From Edaphobacter sp. (GTDB lineage: Bacteria > Acidobacteriota > Terriglobia > Terriglobales > Acidobacteriaceae), in NCBI RefSeq assembly GCF_028283685.1, contig NZ_JAPWKF010000009.1, forward strand, positions 1-64,000: a DNA stretch of 64,000 bases, given 5' to 3'. A program made the position numbers and the translations under genes. Below, piece after piece: positions 63,191-64,000 of the stretch; position 1 is the stretch's first letter; the number at the start of each line of letters is the position of its first letter. The notes beneath the pieces were generated by a model. That model was not told the origin of the DNA. It saw nothing but the letters and a program-made list of their open reading frames with translations, and did not search any database.

Positions 63191-64000
63191 TTAGCGGATG
63201 GAGATGTCGCCGGATCCGGTGTTGGCGTGGATGGTGGGGCCGCCGCCGTTGACCGCGCCGGAGATGTGATGGCGGTTGAGAGAGCCCTGCATGGAGATGG
63301 GTTGGGCGACATTGACCGAGCCTGAACCGGTGTCGGCGACGAGGTTGAACTTCGCGCCGCTGCCGAGGGCCATGTTGATGGAGCCGGAGCCGGTGGAGAG
63401 CTTCCAGTCGGTGGCGGGGTTGCCGTTGACCTCGATGTCGCCGGAGCCGGTGGAGGCCTTGAGGGCGCCGTTGACACCAAAGAGACGAAGAGAACCGGAG
63501 CCGGTTTCGGCGCGGAGGTCGCCGGGGCCGGAGAGGTGAATCTCGACATCACCGGAGCCGGAGCCGAGGATGGAAGACCCCTGGATGCCGTTGGCGCGGA
63601 CGGATCCGGAGCCGGTCTGGGCCTTGAGGGTGGCGCCGACGTTGTCGATGGCCATGTCGCCGGAGCCGGTGGCGGCGTCGATGTTGGAGGCGCGGGGGAG
63701 GGTGATGTCGTAGTCGATGGAGATGTTGCGGAAGAGGTCGCCGCCGTGGCGCTCGCCGATGGTGATGACGTTGCCGTTCTGCACGATGGGCGGGTTGTTG
63801 GCAATCTGCTGGACGCGGGACTCAGCGTCGCCGCTCATCCATCCGCTGTTGGAGTGGACGTGTCCGGCGATGTGGATCTGGCTGTCAGAGCCGGGTTTCA
63901 GATGGATATAGCCGGAGCCGGTGGCGACGGAGACGTTTGGCGAGCCGGACACGGAGAGTGTGCGGTCGAAGTGACTGTCGGCGGCATAGGCCGTGGCGGT
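63191..64000 (-). CDS. exported DUF4097-type beta-repeat protein, 5' end beyond the window
   Basis: The minus-strand frame is open to the window edge and begins ATAYAADSHFDRTLSV, which looks like the end of a signal peptide, so probably only the first few dozen codons are missing. The visible 270 residues consist of short beta-strands separated by a recurring TGSG or GSGD turn (IDAATGSGDMAIDNV, LKAQTGSGSVRANG, LRAETGSGSLRLFG, LKASTGSGDIEVNG, and so on), about a dozen in all, a beta-helix of the DUF4097 kind. Such proteins are usually cell-envelope associated; the function is unknown. Confidence 0.88.
   Translation of the reverse strand, partial: TATAYAADSHFDRTLSVSGSPNVSVATGSGYIHLKPGSDSQIHIAGHVHSNSGWMSGDAESRVQQIANNPPIVQNGNVITIGERHGGDLFRNISIDYDITLPRASNIDAATGSGDMAIDNVGATLKAQTGSGSVRANGIQGSSILGSGSGDVEIHLSGPGDLRAETGSGSLRLFGVNGALKASTGSGDIEVNGNPATDWKLSTGSGSINMALGSGAKFNLVADTGSGSVNVAQPISMQGSLNRHHISGAVNGGGPTIHANTGSGDISIR

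Noticed and set aside
62941..63252. 103-codon plus-strand frame after the HAD gene
   Set aside because: GTG start without a clear ribosome site, runs into the antisense of the DUF4097 gene, and contains the hairpin at 63151-63183; only the first 60 codons look mildly protein-like.

Overview
The window is high-GC bacterial chromosome, densely coded on both strands, and most likely comes from an Acidobacteriota (Acidobacteriaceae / Terriglobia-like) soil bacterium. The basis is indirect: an Oar-like TonB-dependent receptor with an N-terminal carboxypeptidase-regulatory domain, Tat-exported sugar isomerases and oxidoreductases, bacillithiol synthesis (bshA), a DUF6629-type membrane protein, a DUF4097 protein, and short palindromic repeats of a kind I associate with that group. 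It is a Gram-negative envelope (lpxD, AsmA, TonB receptors). No phage, insertion sequence or CRISPR array is visible.

Layout. 1-350: the 3' half of a tRNA-Met(CAT) fused to a truncated, frameshifted Tat-type aldo/keto reductase. 351-15200: secreted protein of unknown function, PEBP protein, outer-membrane protein, tmk followed by a cytochrome P450 carrying a 74-codon repeat insertion, membrane-anchored unknown protein, aldo/keto reductase divergent from an MFS transporter, lipoprotein, receiver-PAS regulator, lpxD, and a CCA-adding/poly(A) polymerase family enzyme with a histone-H1-like tail. 15200-27800: frameshifted CheX-like gene, then a carbohydrate region (large TonB-dependent receptor, mutarotase-like protein, BBE-type FAD oxidase, copA copper ATPase, two sugar isomerase/epimerases and the remnant of a second TonB receptor). 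27840-32970: B12 riboswitch and metE, a circularly permuted D-amino-acid-oxidase-like gene with a frameshift, murQ. 33000-39300: beta-lactamase fold protein, lepB, tpiA, pgk, ridA, DUF6629 and gap (the lower-glycolysis block). 39490-46400: P-loop kinase, OpuC-type osmolyte ABC transporter (ATPase frameshifted), DinB, AsmA, ribA. 46386-51480: LytS-type kinase, bshA, YdjC/HpnK deacetylase (frameshifted), OpgC, a 36-residue membrane protein and tRNA-Val(TAC). 51600-64000: beta-CASP nuclease, response regulator and YdcF, B12-binding protein, uvrB, histidine phosphatase, fluoride-riboswitch-controlled CLC antiporter, flavin monooxygenase, M28 peptidase, phosphoglycolate phosphatase-like HAD, and the DUF4097 protein cut by the window end.

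The best-supported regulatory elements are two riboswitches. A cobalamin riboswitch precedes metE and a fluoride riboswitch precedes the CLC gene; in both, the segment after the aptamer can pair with the Shine-Dalgarno sequence, pointing to translational control. Five genes carry an apparent single-base frameshift, which is either draft-sequence error or a real run of pseudogenes. No wholly new multi-gene system was found; the most unusual items are the repeat-in-P450 insertion, the tRNA/reductase junction, the basic tail of the nucleotidyltransferase, and the two SD-sequestering riboswitches.
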